From positions 1 to 64,000 of the forward strand of contig CACFBG010000002.1 of the NCBI GenBank assembly GCA_902564535.1: a DNA stretch of 64,000 nt. The letters run 5' to 3'. How positions within the stretch are numbered: position 1 is the stretch's first letter; every line of letters begins with the position of its first letter. Under the pieces are notes generated by a model that had not been told where the DNA came from, searched no databases, and was given only the letters and a program-made list of their open reading frames with translations. Positions 24,311 to 34,549 of the stretch are shown in pieces. The DNA is from an uncultured Prochlorococcus sp. (GTDB lineage Bacteria; Cyanobacteriota; Cyanobacteriia; PCC-6307; Cyanobiaceae). Both the position numbers and the translations under genes were made by a program.

Positions 24311-26215
24311 TTAAAGAGCCCTATCTACTAAAGCCGCCATAATTGACGCATTGTTTGAGTGGAAATCATTGATTTCATTGGGTTCTAGCCCTCCTATACT
24401 GGATTTTGCCATTTCGTACAGATGCTTAGCTAGCTTCTTGGCTAAAATTTCAGTTTCAGTTGGTTGGCTAGTAGAAACAAGTACAGAGCCTGAATTTAAT
24501 TTTAATAAACCAGAAACTAATGTGTGAGCTTTATTTACAAGTAGAACATGGTGATCAGGAAGTCCTGGTAAACGTTGTTCCATAAGCGCACCAACATCAT
24601 TAATTCTCCTCATTTGTTCAGGAAGTAAAATTAATGTTGGAGGAGTATTATCACCCTTCAGGGATTTTATCTTAATTGTTACTTTTTCATTTCCGATTGC
24701 CTCTTCAAAAAACTTTTTAATAGATTCAGATTCTTTTTCACCATCTTTATCCAAAAGCTCTTTATTATTATCTGATTGATCATTTGTTATTTCAGCATCT
24801 ACTCTTTGAAAATCAGAACCATCTTGTTTGCTTTCTAACCAGGAAATAAACTGAGTATCTATTATTGTATCTGCTTTTATTATTTCAGCACCTTGTGATT
24901 CCCATAGTGATAAAGCTGATGCTTGAGCCAACTCATCAGTATAATAAAGAATTTTTTTAGATTCAGCATTCATTCTATCTCTATAGGATTTAATTGTTGT
25001 ATATACTTTATCTTCATTTACTATAAAATCTTCACTATTAATTGCCTTATCTTTTTTAATATTAGTTTTAAAAATAATTAACTCCTTTACTTGTTCAGCA
25101 AATTTTTCATCTTCCATAGCTCCTATCTTTATATATGGTGAAATCGATTCCCATACCTCTGAATAGAAACTGGGGTCATCTTTTATTAATCTAGATAGTT
25201 TATCTGCAATTTTCTTAGATATGAAGCTACCTATTGATTTAACCTTACGATCTGATTGAAGAGCACTTCTACTTACATTTAATGGAATATCTGTTGAGTC
25301 TAATACACCTCTTAATGGAATTAGATATCTAGGTACAACCTCTTTTATTGAATCACTTACAAATACCTGATTACTAAAAAGTTTTATCTCTCCATTCTCC
25401 CAATCAGCTCTCCCTGATAACTTAGGAAAGTATAAAATTCCTTGTAAGTTATAAGGATAATCAGTACTTAAATGAATCCAAATTAGAGGCTCACCTTGAA
25501 ATGGATAAAGATACTTATAAAGTTCAATATAATCTTTATCCTCAAGTTCTTTAATTGATTTCCTCCAAATTGGATTAGTTTTATTGATAATCTCCCCTTC
25601 AAAACTTATGCTGATTGGCATAAAATCACAATATTTTTTAATTAATGTCTTTATTCTGGTAGGTTCCAGATACTCTAATTCTTCTTCCATTAAATAAAGT
25701 ACTATATCTGTTCCTATTTCTTCCTTATTGTGATCTTCTAGAGTGAAATTTGGTGAGCCGTCGCATTTCCATTTTATTGCTTCATTATTTTCTTTTAATG
25801 CTGACTTTGTATAGATTTCAACTATCTTTGAAACCATAAAACTCGAATAGAATCCTAATCCAAAATGACCAATAATCTGCTCCTTATCCTGATCATATTT
25901 AGTAAGAAATTCCTCTGCACTTGAAAAGGCTACTTGATTAATATATTTTTTTATTTCTTCTGCATTCATTCCTATCCCATTGTCACTAATGGTCAATGTT
26001 TTCTCCTCTCTATTTATCTTTATATCTATTTTCCCTTCATCATCATTATTACATTCTCCTGCCATAGAGGCCATTTTCCTTTTTTTAATAGCATCAACAC
26101 CATTGCTAACTAATTCTCTTAAAAATATCTCATGATCAGAATAGACTGCTTTTTTTATTATAGGGAATATATTTTCGGTATGAATCTCAATTTGACCATC
26201 TTCTCTGATTGCCAT
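24311..26215 (-). CDS. htpG: Chaperone protein HtpG (Hsp90)
   Basis: A 634-residue bacterial Hsp90. The N-terminal GHKL ATPase domain contains the helix with [14 protein letters not shown], the nucleotide-binding [13 protein letters not shown] and [14 protein letters not shown]. The middle domain has the catalytic Arg region [14 protein letters not shown], and the C-terminal dimerisation domain contains PEQMRRIND and [11 protein letters not shown]. Notably, the canonical ATPase-helix Asn-Ala-Ser-Asp is written NGVDA. In cyanobacteria HtpG protects phycobilisome and chlorophyll-synthesis proteins during stress. It lies downstream of hisZ by 100 bases. Confidence 0.96.
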   Translation of the reverse strand: MAIREDGQIEIHTENIFPIIKKAVYSDHEIFLRELVSNGVDAIKKRKMASMAGECNNDDEGKIDIKINREEKTLTISDNGIGMNAEEIKKYINQVAFSSAEEFLTKYDQDKEQIIGHFGLGFYSSFMVSKIVEIYTKSALKENNEAIKWKCDGSPNFTLEDHNKEEIGTDIVLYLMEEELEYLEPTRIKTLIKKYCDFMPISISFEGEIINKTNPIWRKSIKELEDKDYIELYKYLYPFQGEPLIWIHLSTDYPYNLQGILYFPKLSGRADWENGEIKLFSNQVFVSDSIKEVVPRYLIPLRGVLDSTDIPLNVSRSALQSDRKVKSIGSFISKKIADKLSRLIKDDPSFYSEVWESISPYIKIGAMEDEKFAEQVKELIIFKTNIKKDKAINSEDFIVNEDKVYTTIKSYRDRMNAESKKILYYTDELAQASALSLWESQGAEIIKADTIIDTQFISWLESKQDGSDFQRVDAEITNDQSDNNKELLDKDGEKESESIKKFFEEAIGNEKVTIKIKSLKGDNTPPTLILLPEQMRRINDVGALMEQRLPGLPDHHVLLVNKAHTLVSGLLKLNSGSVLVSTSQPTETEILAKKLAKHLYEMAKSSIGGLEPNEINDFHSNNASIMAALVDRAL

Positions 26216-26315
26216 TTCAATTATCTATAGGTTCGTTAATATTAGTAAGATGTTCATAATAACTCAATTTATTTATTGGGTGGGTCTCCGTACCTCTAGC
26301 AATAAAATTAGGTTT

Positions 26316-27491
26316 TTAATTTTGCCATTCTAGTAAGTCACAATTTCGTTCTTTCAATATAGATAAGGCTTGTTCTTTCGTTTGAAGAGCATTTAATTCT
26401 AATATAGCTTTGAATCCTTTTTTATGTAATTTATTTTGTGCATTTAAGGCAAGGCTTATATTACTATTAGGACCATATGCCACTAAATATGTGGTTTGAT
26501 TTTCCTTAGTTTCATGTCTATATTTTTTCAATTCCTGAATCTTATCTATTGAGATGCTAAACCCTAGCCCGGAAGCCTCTTGACTTTTGTTGGAAAATCT
26601 TTTAACTAAATTATCGTATCTTCCTCCTCTAGCTACTACAATAGGAGAATAACCATTATCACAAATAAACTGAAACACTAGACCCGTATATAATTCAAAA
26701 TACGGCTGAAATGTAGGATCTAACTGCAATTTTATTCCATATTCATTTGCTAATGGTTGGATTATATTAAATATTTTCTTCAAATCGTTTATTATAGAAT
26801 TATTGCCAAATAAATTTTCTAATATCTTTATTGTCTCTAATGGCTTCCCTCTTATTTTTTGAATATTAAGAAGGTAATTCTGTAATTTCTTTCCGCATTC
26901 TATTTGTTCTAACTCTAAGCGGTTATAATTTATTAAATGATTTTTTATATTATTTGCATCTTTCATGTCTATACTTTTAAGAATTAGGTCCATAAATTTT
27001 GTATGGCTTATAAGTAATATTGGCTTATTAATTTTAGTTAGTTCTAATCTTTCCATAGCCTGTAAAAGCATAGACAAGAGTTCTATTTCGGCACTAATTT
27101 CTTGTGTACCAATTAGTTCCACATCACTTTGCAATTTTTCATCTATACAAAGATTATTTTCTACAGATACTCTGCTCTGAAATACTGTTCCTGAGGACCA
27201 TAATCTAAGAGGCCTAGCTCTTTTAGAAAGCCTTGTAGAGGCAACTCGTGCCATTGATACTGTCATTTCTGGTCTTAGTCCTAAAGGTTCATTTGCGACT
27301 AATTTCACTATCTCACTGGCATTAATAGCTCCATCAGCCATTAATGTTTCTAATCTTTCTATGCTTGGCGGTGATACCTCTTCATATCCCCAATGTCTAT
27401 ATACATCGCCAAGTATTTTGCTCAGTTGTTGGTTACTTTCAACCTGTTGGGGATTTAAGTCCCTTCCTCCAGCTGCTGGTTGCAAGGTCAT
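26316..27491 (-). CDS. hisZ: ATP phosphoribosyltransferase regulatory subunit
   Basis: A 391-residue HisZ protein, a paralogue of histidyl-tRNA synthetase that has lost aminoacylation and instead activates the short form of HisG, the first enzyme of histidine synthesis. The N-terminal part has the class-II synthetase-like motifs WGYEEVSPPSIERLETLM and LRPEMTVSMARVASTRL. The later segment VVARGGRYDNLVKRF and GLGFSISIDKI corresponds to the old active-site region. The anticodon-binding domain of HisRS is reduced. Its presence implies that hisG elsewhere in the genome is the short form. It sits between the IMPase-family gene and htpG on the same strand. Confidence 0.93.
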   Translation of the reverse strand: MTLQPAAGGRDLNPQQVESNQQLSKILGDVYRHWGYEEVSPPSIERLETLMADGAINASEIVKLVANEPLGLRPEMTVSMARVASTRLSKRARPLRLWSSGTVFQSRVSVENNLCIDEKLQSDVELIGTQEISAEIELLSMLLQAMERLELTKINKPILLISHTKFMDLILKSIDMKDANNIKNHLINYNRLELEQIECGKKLQNYLLNIQKIRGKPLETIKILENLFGNNSIINDLKKIFNIIQPLANEYGIKLQLDPTFQPYFELYTGLVFQFICDNGYSPIVVARGGRYDNLVKRFSNKSQEASGLGFSISIDKIQELKKYRHETKENQTTYLVAYGPNSNISLALNAQNKLHKKGFKAILELNALQTKEQALSILKERNCDLLEWQN

Positions 27492-27513
27492 ATAAAAAAT
27501 ACCTTTTTAATTC

Positions 27514-28401
27514 TTAGGATTCAAAGTCATTGATTTCTGGGGCCCCAAACATTTCTCCCTTAAGAGGTTTTACCTGGTTTAAAACAGATATCAATTCTGC
27601 TTTTATTCCAGGTGTACTTGCAATAATTCTACCGCTATTAAGAGCAAATTCATTACCTGAGTAATCACAAATAGCACCTCCAGCTTCTTCAACTATTGCA
27701 GCTCCAGCGGCTAGATCCCATTGAGATAAACCTCTTTCCCAATAAGCGTCAACTCTTCCACTAGCAATAAAAGCAAGATCTACTGCTGCTGCTCCAGCCC
27801 TTCTAACACCTCTAGTTCTATGCGTTAACCAACAAAATTCCGCATAATTATTATCTAGTCTTTTTTTTCTATCGTAAGCAAATCCCGTAACTAGAAGTGA
27901 ATCAGATAGTTTCTTACAAGAGGAAACTCTTATTTTTTTTTCATTGCAAAATGCTCCTATTCCAGGAGCTGCCCAATAGGATTCCTTAAAAAAAGGAACT
28001 TCTACTGTACCGAGTATGGGGTTGTCATTCCAGGTTAAACCGATCGAAGTTGCAAAGAAAGGGAAACCATGAGCAAAATTTGTAGTTCCGTCTAATGGGT
28101 CTACAACCCATTTGAGTTCATTAGTTTTACCTTTTGCGCCAAATTCTTCTGATAAGATAGCAATATCTGGTGAATGTTCAGATAAATAATTTAAAACTAA
28201 TTCTTCTGCTTCAAGATCTGCATTTGTAACCAAGTCCCCTTCATATTTTTTTGTGTTTATCTCTTTTAAGCGGCCATAATGATTCATAAGTACCTTGCCA
28301 GCATTTTCTGCTGCTTTTTTTGATATATCAGAGAGTCTTGTTATATCGGCTTGATCTAATCCAGCCTTCTCTGCTGATTGTGAGTTCCTTTTAGTATTCA
28401 A
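27514..28401 (-). CDS. Inositol monophosphatase-family protein
   Basis: A 295-residue Mg-dependent, Li-sensitive phosphatase of the IMPase/FBPase superfamily. Metal-binding residues are visible: Glu85 in AILSEEFG, the signature DPLDGTTNFAHGFP at 101-114, and WDLAAGAAIVEEAGG at 228-242. The conserved KYEGDLVTNADLEAE precedes these. The substrate could be inositol phosphate, a sugar phosphate or histidinol phosphate. The last is attractive because hisZ is immediately downstream and some IMPase-like proteins are histidinol phosphatases, but this is inference from position only. The gap to hisZ is 22 bases. Confidence 0.92.
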   Translation of the reverse strand: MNTKRNSQSAEKAGLDQADITRLSDISKKAAENAGKVLMNHYGRLKEINTKKYEGDLVTNADLEAEELVLNYLSEHSPDIAILSEEFGAKGKTNELKWVVDPLDGTTNFAHGFPFFATSIGLTWNDNPILGTVEVPFFKESYWAAPGIGAFCNEKKIRVSSCKKLSDSLLVTGFAYDRKKRLDNNYAEFCWLTHRTRGVRRAGAAAVDLAFIASGRVDAYWERGLSQWDLAAGAAIVEEAGGAICDYSGNEFALNSGRIIASTPGIKAELISVLNQVKPLKGEMFGAPEINDFES

Positions 28402-28654
28402 TAATTCCTAACAATTATTATTATTTTATTGCATGGAAAATAATTTGTATCATTATTTACAATAATTTTATATTTTAATTTTATAATAATAACTTAATGA
28501 AATAAATAAAAAATTTTATATTTAAGTTTTATTTGATATAATTAAACCATTATTTATTAACATAATCTATTTAATTTGCTTTTGAAGTATCTGTTTTTAT
28601 TTCATGACCATATTTTCAGTTACCTGCTAGATTAGATATATAACTTAGCAGCCT

Positions 28655-28741
28655 GGAGAGGTGGCCGAGTGGTTGAAGGCGCAGCACTGGAAATGCTGTA
28701 TAGGGGCAACCTTATCGAGGGTTCGAATCCCTCTCTCTCCG
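28655..28741 (+). tRNA. tRNA-Ser (anticodon GGA)
   Basis: A complete class-II tRNA. The acceptor stem pairs GGAGAGG with TCTCTCC with a G-T at the seventh pair, followed by discriminator G at 28741. The D arm begins TGGCCGAGTGGTTGAAGGC. The anticodon arm is CAGCA-CTGGAAA-TGCTG, giving anticodon GGA. A long variable arm (TATAGGGGCAACCTTATC) typical of serine tRNAs follows, then GAGGG-TTCGAAT-CCCTC. The CCA end is not encoded. Confidence 0.97.
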
Positions 28742-28758
28742 TGATATTAAGCTAGTTT

Positions 28759-29574
28759 TCAGCCAAATTTTCCAGATATGTAATCCTCTGTCGCTTTCTG
28801 AGTAGGCTGATTAAATACTTTTTCTGTTTCGTTAAATTCTACTAAATATCCTACTTTCCCTCCACCATCTTTAGATGTAGGTTCTGCATTGTAGAAGGCT
28901 GTATAATCACTCACTCTTAATGCTTGTTGCATATTATGAGTAACAATAATTATAGTGAATGATTTTTTTAATTCATGAATAGTCTCTTCGATTTTAAGAG
29001 TTGATATTGGGTCTAAGGCTGAACAAGGTTCGTCCATTAGTATTACTTCTGGTTTAATAGCAATTGTTCTCGCGATACATAACCTTTGTTGTTGACCGCC
29101 TGAGAGTGAATAGCCACTTTCATTTAATTTATCCTTACACTCTTCCCATACTGCAGCTTTCCTTAGGGAATATTCCACTAAATCATTCATGTTTCCTGTA
29201 TATCCATTTATTCTTGCTCCAAATGCAATGTTTTCATAAATACTCTTTGGGAATGGATTTGGTTGTTGAAAAACCATACCAATACGCCTTCTGATTTCTA
29301 CAGGATCAATTTTTTTATCGTATATATCTATACCTTCGAAAATCACTCTTCCTTTTATTGAGGATGTTTCAATTAAATCATTCATTCTATTTATAGCTCT
29401 TAATACTGTTGATTTACCACAACCAGAAGGACCTATAAATGATGTAACTTTGCTTCTTGGGATTTTGCAGAAAATATTTCTTACAGCTTCTACATTTGAA
29501 TAGCTAATGCTTACATTTTCTAATGAAATTATTTCATTACTAATTAGTCCTGTATTTAATGTTTGTTTTTTCAT
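28759..29574 (-). CDS. pstB: Phosphate ABC transporter ATPase PstB
   Basis: The 271-residue ATP-binding subunit of the high-affinity phosphate importer. Walker A GPSGCGKS is at 48-55, the Q-loop is in [18 protein letters not shown], the signature is [16 protein letters not shown], and Walker B is [13 protein letters not shown]. The PstB-specific segments [17 protein letters not shown] and the C-terminal EDYISGKFG are present. It is the last gene of the pstC-pstA-pstB order, with 48 bases from pstA. It converges on the tRNA-Ser gene, 17 bases away. Confidence 0.96.
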   Translation of the reverse strand: MKKQTLNTGLISNEIISLENVSISYSNVEAVRNIFCKIPRSKVTSFIGPSGCGKSTVLRAINRMNDLIETSSIKGRVIFEGIDIYDKKIDPVEIRRRIGMVFQQPNPFPKSIYENIAFGARINGYTGNMNDLVEYSLRKAAVWEECKDKLNESGYSLSGGQQQRLCIARTIAIKPEVILMDEPCSALDPISTLKIEETIHELKKSFTIIIVTHNMQQALRVSDYTAFYNAEPTSKDGGGKVGYLVEFNETEKVFNQPTQKATEDYISGKFG

Positions 29575-29622
29575 TTTAAATTTAAATAGTATGAAAATGA
29601 TTTGCTTTAGTCATACTTAGAT

Positions 29623-30516
29623 CTATTTTTCCATGGTTTTATTACTTAACCATCTCGCTAATAGGTTAATAAACAATATAAGAGTTACTAGTAGGAATGA
29701 TGCGCCCCAGGCTAATTGGTTCTGTGCCTCATAGGGTTCCATAGCAAAATTATATATAAGAACTGATAATGTGGCTAATGGCTGGAGTAACATGTCATTG
29801 CCAGAGGGCCAATAAAAAGAAAATAAGGCTGTAAATATTAGAGGAGCAGTTTCTCCAGATGCCCTTGCTATAGCAAGAACAATTCCTGTAGAAATAGAAT
29901 TAAATGCTGCAGGCAAAGTTATTCTAATTATTGTAATAAATTTCGAAGCTCCAATACCAATTGAAGCTTTTCTTAGGTCATTAGATACAAGTTTTAGCCC
30001 TTCATCTGTAGTCTTGATTATTGTAGGAATCATAAGAATAGATAATGCAAGACCTCCAGCAATTGCACTAAAATTACTTCCTAATATGATCCTTGTTGAA
30101 ACAATTATTCCATAGATAAAAACACCAGCTATTATTGATGGGACTCCAGATAAAACATTTGCGCCAAATCTTATAAATTTTGAAAAGGGACCTTTTAGGG
30201 AATATTCTGCCAGGTAAATTCCTCCACCTACCCCAATTGGAATTGAAATTAATGCGGCAAGCAAAGTAACAATAAATGTTCCAATAATTGCATTTCCAAC
30301 TCCACCTGCATTATTTAAATCATCTCCTGGAGGTTCAGGCAATTGAGTCAATAATGATAAGTTTAACTCTGAACCCCCTTTAATTATCACGTATATGATT
30401 ATAAAAATTAATGGCATTAAGACTATTATTGAGGCAAAAGCCGAAAGAAAAGTAAATATAAATTCAGTTATATTTCTTTTTGAAGAATAGTTAAATGAAA
30501 GTTTATTGTTAGTCAT
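29623..30516 (-). CDS. pstA: Phosphate ABC transporter permease PstA
   Basis: A 297-residue integral-membrane permease, partner of PstC. Six helices are predicted. Family features are GGVGNAIIGTFIVTLLAALISIPIGVGGGIYLAEY, SGVPSIIAGVFIYG and the ATPase-docking loop LRKASIGIGASKFITIIRITLPAAFNSISTGIVLAIARASGETAPLIFTALF. The terminal half contains the conserved ARASGETAPL. It starts 1 base after the pstC stop codon, indicating coupled translation. Confidence 0.95.
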   Translation of the reverse strand: MTNNKLSFNYSSKRNITEFIFTFLSAFASIIVLMPLIFIIIYVIIKGGSELNLSLLTQLPEPPGDDLNNAGGVGNAIIGTFIVTLLAALISIPIGVGGGIYLAEYSLKGPFSKFIRFGANVLSGVPSIIAGVFIYGIIVSTRIILGSNFSAIAGGLALSILMIPTIIKTTDEGLKLVSNDLRKASIGIGASKFITIIRITLPAAFNSISTGIVLAIARASGETAPLIFTALFSFYWPSGNDMLLQPLATLSVLIYNFAMEPYEAQNQLAWGASFLLVTLILFINLLARWLSNKTMEK

Positions 30517-30517
30517 T

Positions 30518-31468
30518 TTAATATTTTAAGCTTAATTTTTTTACCATCCATTGAGCAAATATATTCACTGTTAGTGTCAATATCATTAAAACTAAAGCGG
30601 CATACATTAATGAAGATACTTGGTTGCCATCTGCTTCACCAAACTGGTTGGCTAGCATGGCGGAAATAGTATAACCAGGTGAAAATATTGAGAAATTAAA
30701 AGTATTTGAATTTCCAATTATCATTGTTACTGCCATTGTCTCTCCCATAGCTCTCCCTAATGCCAAAAGTATCCCACCAGTAATACTTGAAATCGCCGCA
30801 GGTAAAATAACTCTAAATATTGTTATCCATCTTGTTGAGCCTATTCCATAAGAAGCTTCTCTAAGTTTCTTGGGAACTTGATTTAGTGAATCTCTTGAGA
30901 TAGAGGTAATAATGGGTAAGATCATAATTGATAAAACTATTATTGCCGGTGCTACACCTGGGCCAAGAGGCTCAGATCCGAATAATGGAATCCATCCTAA
31001 ATATTTGTGTATTAACAAAAATGATGGCCGAAGGAAAGGTTCCATTATGTATACAGCCCATAAACCTAAAACAACAGAGGGAATAGCTGCCAATAATTCA
31101 ACCATAACGCCTATGATATTTCTTAATTTATGGTGAATAAAGTTCTCAGTTATAAATATTGCTGTGCCTACTCCTAATGGAATTGCTAAAGTTAAAGATG
31201 CTAATGAAGTTAACAAAGTTCCATATATTGCAGTAAATGCTCCATATTGATCATTTACTGGATTCCATTCCGATTGGACTAGGAATTTAAAGCCATATCT
31301 TGCTATTGATTCAGTTGAACCTAAAAAAATTACAGTTAAGATTCCCAATAGGATTATTGCAACCATTGAAGCCATCAATAGAACAAGGTTCTGAAATGAC
31401 TGATCTATAATTTTTTCCATCCTTGGACGGTTTCTTAAAACGAATTCCTCGTTAAAAGGCATCGACAC
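30518..31468 (-). CDS. pstC: Phosphate ABC transporter permease PstC
   Basis: A 316-residue permease with six predicted helices. Diagnostic segments are IYGTLLTSLASLTLAIPLGVGTAIFITE, AAIPSVVLGLWAVYIMEPFL, and the docking loop LREASYGIGSTRWITIFRVILPAAISSITGGILLALGRAMGETMAVTMIIGN. It is the first gene of pstCAB and lies back-to-back with dnaK, 141 bases apart. The phosphate-binding protein gene pstS is not in this cluster. I looked for tandem Pho boxes upstream and saw none convincing. Confidence 0.95.
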   Translation of the reverse strand: MSMPFNEEFVLRNRPRMEKIIDQSFQNLVLLMASMVAIILLGILTVIFLGSTESIARYGFKFLVQSEWNPVNDQYGAFTAIYGTLLTSLASLTLAIPLGVGTAIFITENFIHHKLRNIIGVMVELLAAIPSVVLGLWAVYIMEPFLRPSFLLIHKYLGWIPLFGSEPLGPGVAPAIIVLSIMILPIITSISRDSLNQVPKKLREASYGIGSTRWITIFRVILPAAISSITGGILLALGRAMGETMAVTMIIGNSNTFNFSIFSPGYTISAMLANQFGEADGNQVSSLMYAALVLMILTLTVNIFAQWMVKKLSLKY

Positions 31469-31609
31469 TTTTAGAAAGGGTAATTTTTATGGGCCTAATG
31501 CATTTATAAGCAATATTTGACAGAAGATATTAAAAGGTGAGTATCACTAAACAATTTATTTGGATTAATAGCAATTGACAGTTACGGTAGGTGTCCAATT
31601 ACAACGATC

Positions 31610-33604
31610 ATGGGACGGATTGTCGGAATAGACCTTGGGACAACCAACTCAGTTGTTGGTGTGCTAGAGGCTGGCCGACCTCAAGTAATAGCAAATGCTG
31701 AAGGATGTAGAACAACTCCTTCTGTTGTTGGATACACAAAAGATACTGAACTTCTGGTTGGTCAACTAGCAAGACGACAGCTCGTTTTAAGTCCAAGAAA
31801 TACTTTTTCAAATCTCAAGAGATTTGTTGGTAGGACTTGGGATGAATTAGATGAAAATAGTCTTTCTGTTCCATATAGCATTAGATCTAATGAATTAGGA
31901 AATATTCGAATCACTTCTCCTGTAACTGAAAGAGAATATGCTCCAGAGGAGCTCGTAGCAAGTATTATTAGGAAACTTGTAGATGATGCAGAGACTTTTC
32001 TTGGGGAAGAAGTTGATTCAGCTGTAATAACTGTACCTGCATATTTTAATGATTCACAAAGGCAAGCAACTCGTGATGCAGCAAGGCTTGCTGGTATAAG
32101 TGTTGAAAGAATTTTAAATGAACCAACAGCAGCAGCACTAGCTTATGGATTTGATAAGACCACTGCTAGTAAGGTCCTCGTATTTGATTTTGGTGGTGGA
32201 ACTTTTGATGTATCACTTATGCGAATATCTAACGGAGTATTCGATGTAAAAGCTACTTCTGGAGATACTCAATTAGGTGGTAATGATTTTGATCAAAGAA
32301 TTGTTGAATGGTTATCTAAGAAATTTAAGGACCAGAGTGGGATAGACCTTCAAAGGGATAGACAAGCTTTACAACGTTTATCTGAAGCCGCTGAAAAAGC
32401 CAAACAAGAATTATCTGGAGTACAAACTACACAAATATCTCTTCCCTTTATAGCTACAGGTCCGGATGGACCCCTCCATATTGAAACCAATTTAGATAGG
32501 AAAACTTTCGAAGGGTTATGCACAGATTTATTAGATAGACTTTTGAACCCTGTTAAATCTGTACTAAATGATGCTAGATGGGAACCTGATCAAATAGATG
32601 AAGTTGTCCTTGTAGGAGGAAGTACTCGTATGCCTATGGTTAAGCAATTAGTGAAAACTATTGTTCCGAATCCACCTTGCCAATCAGTAAATCCTGATGA
32701 AGTAGTAGCCGTTGGAGCAGCCGTTCAAGCTGGGATTCTCACCGGTGAACTTAGAGATCTATTATTGAATGATGTTACTCCACTTTCATTAGGATTAGAA
32801 ACGGTAGGAGGACTAATGAAAGTTTTAATTCCAAGAAATACTCCAATACCTGTTCGTCAATCAGATGTATTTAGCACTTCTGAATCTAATCAGTCTTCTG
32901 TTGAAATTCATATATGGCAAGGTGAAAGGCAGATGGCAAGTGATAATAAATCGTTAGGTAAATTTCGTTTATCTGGGATTCCACCTGCACCTAGAGGAGT
33001 ACCCCAGGTTCAAGTAGCTTTTGACATAGATGCTAATGGTTTATTAGAAGTAACAGCTACTGATAGAACAACCGGCCGCAATCAAACTGTAAGTATTCAG
33101 GGTGGATCTAATTTAAACGAACAAGAAATTAAAAAATTAGTTGCCGAAGCAAAGGAAAAGGCGAATGAAGATAGACGAAAAAGAGCATCTATTGACAGAA
33201 AAAATACTGCCTTAACTTTGATAGCTCAGGCCGAAAGAAGATTAAGAGATGCAGCTTTAGAACTAGGTCCTTATGGAGCAGAACGTCAACAAAGGGCGGT
33301 AGAAACTGCTATGAGAGATGTAGAAGAAATGTTAGAGATAAATAACCTTCAAGAACTAGAATTGTCTGTTGCATCTTTACAGGAAGCTCTTTTTGGTTTA
33401 AATAGAGTATTGGCTTCAGAAAGACAGGCTGAATCAAGTCCTTTGCAAGGTATAAAAAATACATTTGGTTCTCTCAAGGATGAATTGTTTTCAGATGATT
33501 ATTGGGATGATGAGCCATGGGATGACTCTAGTCAATATATAAATAATAGAAGAGGATCTAGAAGAAGAGACTCAGATCCTTGGGATAATGACTTATACCG
33601 CTAA
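31610..33604 (+). CDS. dnaK: DnaK-type Hsp70 chaperone with charged Trp/Asp tail
   Basis: A 664-residue Hsp70. The ATPase domain is complete (GRIVGIDLGTTNSVV, VITVPAYFNDSQRQATRDAARLAG, VFDFGGGTFDVSLM, VVLVGGSTRMPMV), followed by the peptide-binding domain (NDVTPLSLGLETVGGLM) and a helical lid. The C-terminus is unusual: an acidic, Trp-rich run (DDYWDDEPWDDSS) followed by an Arg-rich one (NNRRGSRRRDSDPWD). This replaces the EEVD-like tail of the main cyanobacterial DnaK2. It therefore appears to be one of the accessory DnaK paralogues (DnaK1 or DnaK3 class). Its stop overlaps the start of a dedicated dnaJ gene by 17 bases. A GGxGG-type start context was not seen. Confidence 0.93.
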   Translation: MGRIVGIDLGTTNSVVGVLEAGRPQVIANAEGCRTTPSVVGYTKDTELLVGQLARRQLVLSPRNTFSNLKRFVGRTWDELDENSLSVPYSIRSNELGNIRITSPVTEREYAPEELVASIIRKLVDDAETFLGEEVDSAVITVPAYFNDSQRQATRDAARLAGISVERILNEPTAAALAYGFDKTTASKVLVFDFGGGTFDVSLMRISNGVFDVKATSGDTQLGGNDFDQRIVEWLSKKFKDQSGIDLQRDRQALQRLSEAAEKAKQELSGVQTTQISLPFIATGPDGPLHIETNLDRKTFEGLCTDLLDRLLNPVKSVLNDARWEPDQIDEVVLVGGSTRMPMVKQLVKTIVPNPPCQSVNPDEVVAVGAAVQAGILTGELRDLLLNDVTPLSLGLETVGGLMKVLIPRNTPIPVRQSDVFSTSESNQSSVEIHIWQGERQMASDNKSLGKFRLSGIPPAPRGVPQVQVAFDIDANGLLEVTATDRTTGRNQTVSIQGGSNLNEQEIKKLVAEAKEKANEDRRKRASIDRKNTALTLIAQAERRLRDAALELGPYGAERQQRAVETAMRDVEEMLEINNLQELELSVASLQEALFGLNRVLASERQAESSPLQGIKNTFGSLKDELFSDDYWDDEPWDDSSQYINNRRGSRRRDSDPWDNDLYR

Positions 33605-34508
33605 ACTTGATTATTGGTCAATACTTGGCTTAAATCCAGGTTCTGATCAACAACAACTAAAGATAGCTTTTAGAAGAGAAGCTAGAAAGTGGCACCCTGA
33701 TCTAAATATTAATGATAGGAATGCAGAGGAAAGATTTAAGCTTATTAAAGAAGCATATGATGTATTAAGTGATCCTAAAAAAAGATTACTTTGGGAAGAA
33801 TCATTAAATAAATTAAAATTTAAGGAAGATCCTTTCAATTCTGGTTTTCCAGATTTTAATGATTATATTGAAATAGTTCTTGGTATAAAAAAACATATTA
33901 GTAACGATTTTTATGACGATATTGATCAAGATAATCAAAATGATGAGGAAGACTCTCACTCCTTTAAATTTAATCGTCCTGCTACTTCCTCAGCGCCACC
34001 TCCACCAGTACAAATTTATAAGGATGCTGAATCCTTGATTGAATTATCTCCAGAGGAAGCACTTTATGGAACTAATGTACAAATTGAATTAGAAGATGGC
34101 ACTCTTGTTGAAGTTAAAACCCCTAAATTAGCTGGAGATGGATGGCGATTACGGCTACAAGGTATTGCTTTTGGAGGTAAGGACCACTTCTTACAACTAA
34201 GGGTACAAACTATAGATGGTTTAAAAATAGATGGCCTAAGAGTTTTTTATCGACTTGAATTATTTCCTCCAGATGCAGTTTTAGGTTGTGCTGTTGACGT
34301 ACCTACATTGGCTGGAACAGTGACATTGCAGGTTCCTCCCCAGTCTTCAAGTGGAAGAATGCTTAGGTTAAGAGGAAGAGGCATGGAATATGAAGATCTT
34401 GTTGGGGACCAACTTGTAGAAATAGCTGTTGTTATTCCTGAGGTTATTGGGGAAAGAGAAAGAGCTTTATATGAAAGACTTCAGGAATTATCACTAGAAT
34501 CTGAATAG
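33588..34508 (+). CDS. dnaJ: DnaJ-type Hsp40 co-chaperone (no zinc finger)
   Basis: A 306-residue J-protein. The J domain occupies about residues 8-72, with the essential HPD at 36-38 (RKWHPDLN) and LIKEAYDVLSDPKKR. A charged linker with a short proline run (SSAPPPPVQIYK) follows. The C-terminal peptide-binding domains contain VKTPKLAGDGWRLRLQGIAFG and LRLRGRGMEYEDLVGDQLVEIAVVIPE. The Cys-rich zinc finger of classical DnaJ is missing, making it a class-B (CbpA-like) protein. Its start lies inside the 3' end of dnaK (17-base overlap), so it is very likely the partner of that paralogue. Confidence 0.93.
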   Translation: MTYTAKLDYWSILGLNPGSDQQQLKIAFRREARKWHPDLNINDRNAEERFKLIKEAYDVLSDPKKRLLWEESLNKLKFKEDPFNSGFPDFNDYIEIVLGIKKHISNDFYDDIDQDNQNDEEDSHSFKFNRPATSSAPPPPVQIYKDAESLIELSPEEALYGTNVQIELEDGTLVEVKTPKLAGDGWRLRLQGIAFGGKDHFLQLRVQTIDGLKIDGLRVFYRLELFPPDAVLGCAVDVPTLAGTVTLQVPPQSSSGRMLRLRGRGMEYEDLVGDQLVEIAVVIPEVIGERERALYERLQELSLESE

Positions 34509-34549
34509 TTTACTTTAGTTAGATAATATAAGATATATACTTAAGAAAA

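Noticed and set aside
28402-28654. Integration site or island edge at tRNA-Ser
   Set aside because: No integrase, no direct repeat of the tRNA 3' end, and housekeeping genes on both sides.
31469-31609. Two TTGACA boxes as dnaK promoters
   Set aside because: TTGACA occurs at 31517 and 31575, but the first has no good -10 at 16-18 bases and the second would place the -10 only six bases before the start codon.
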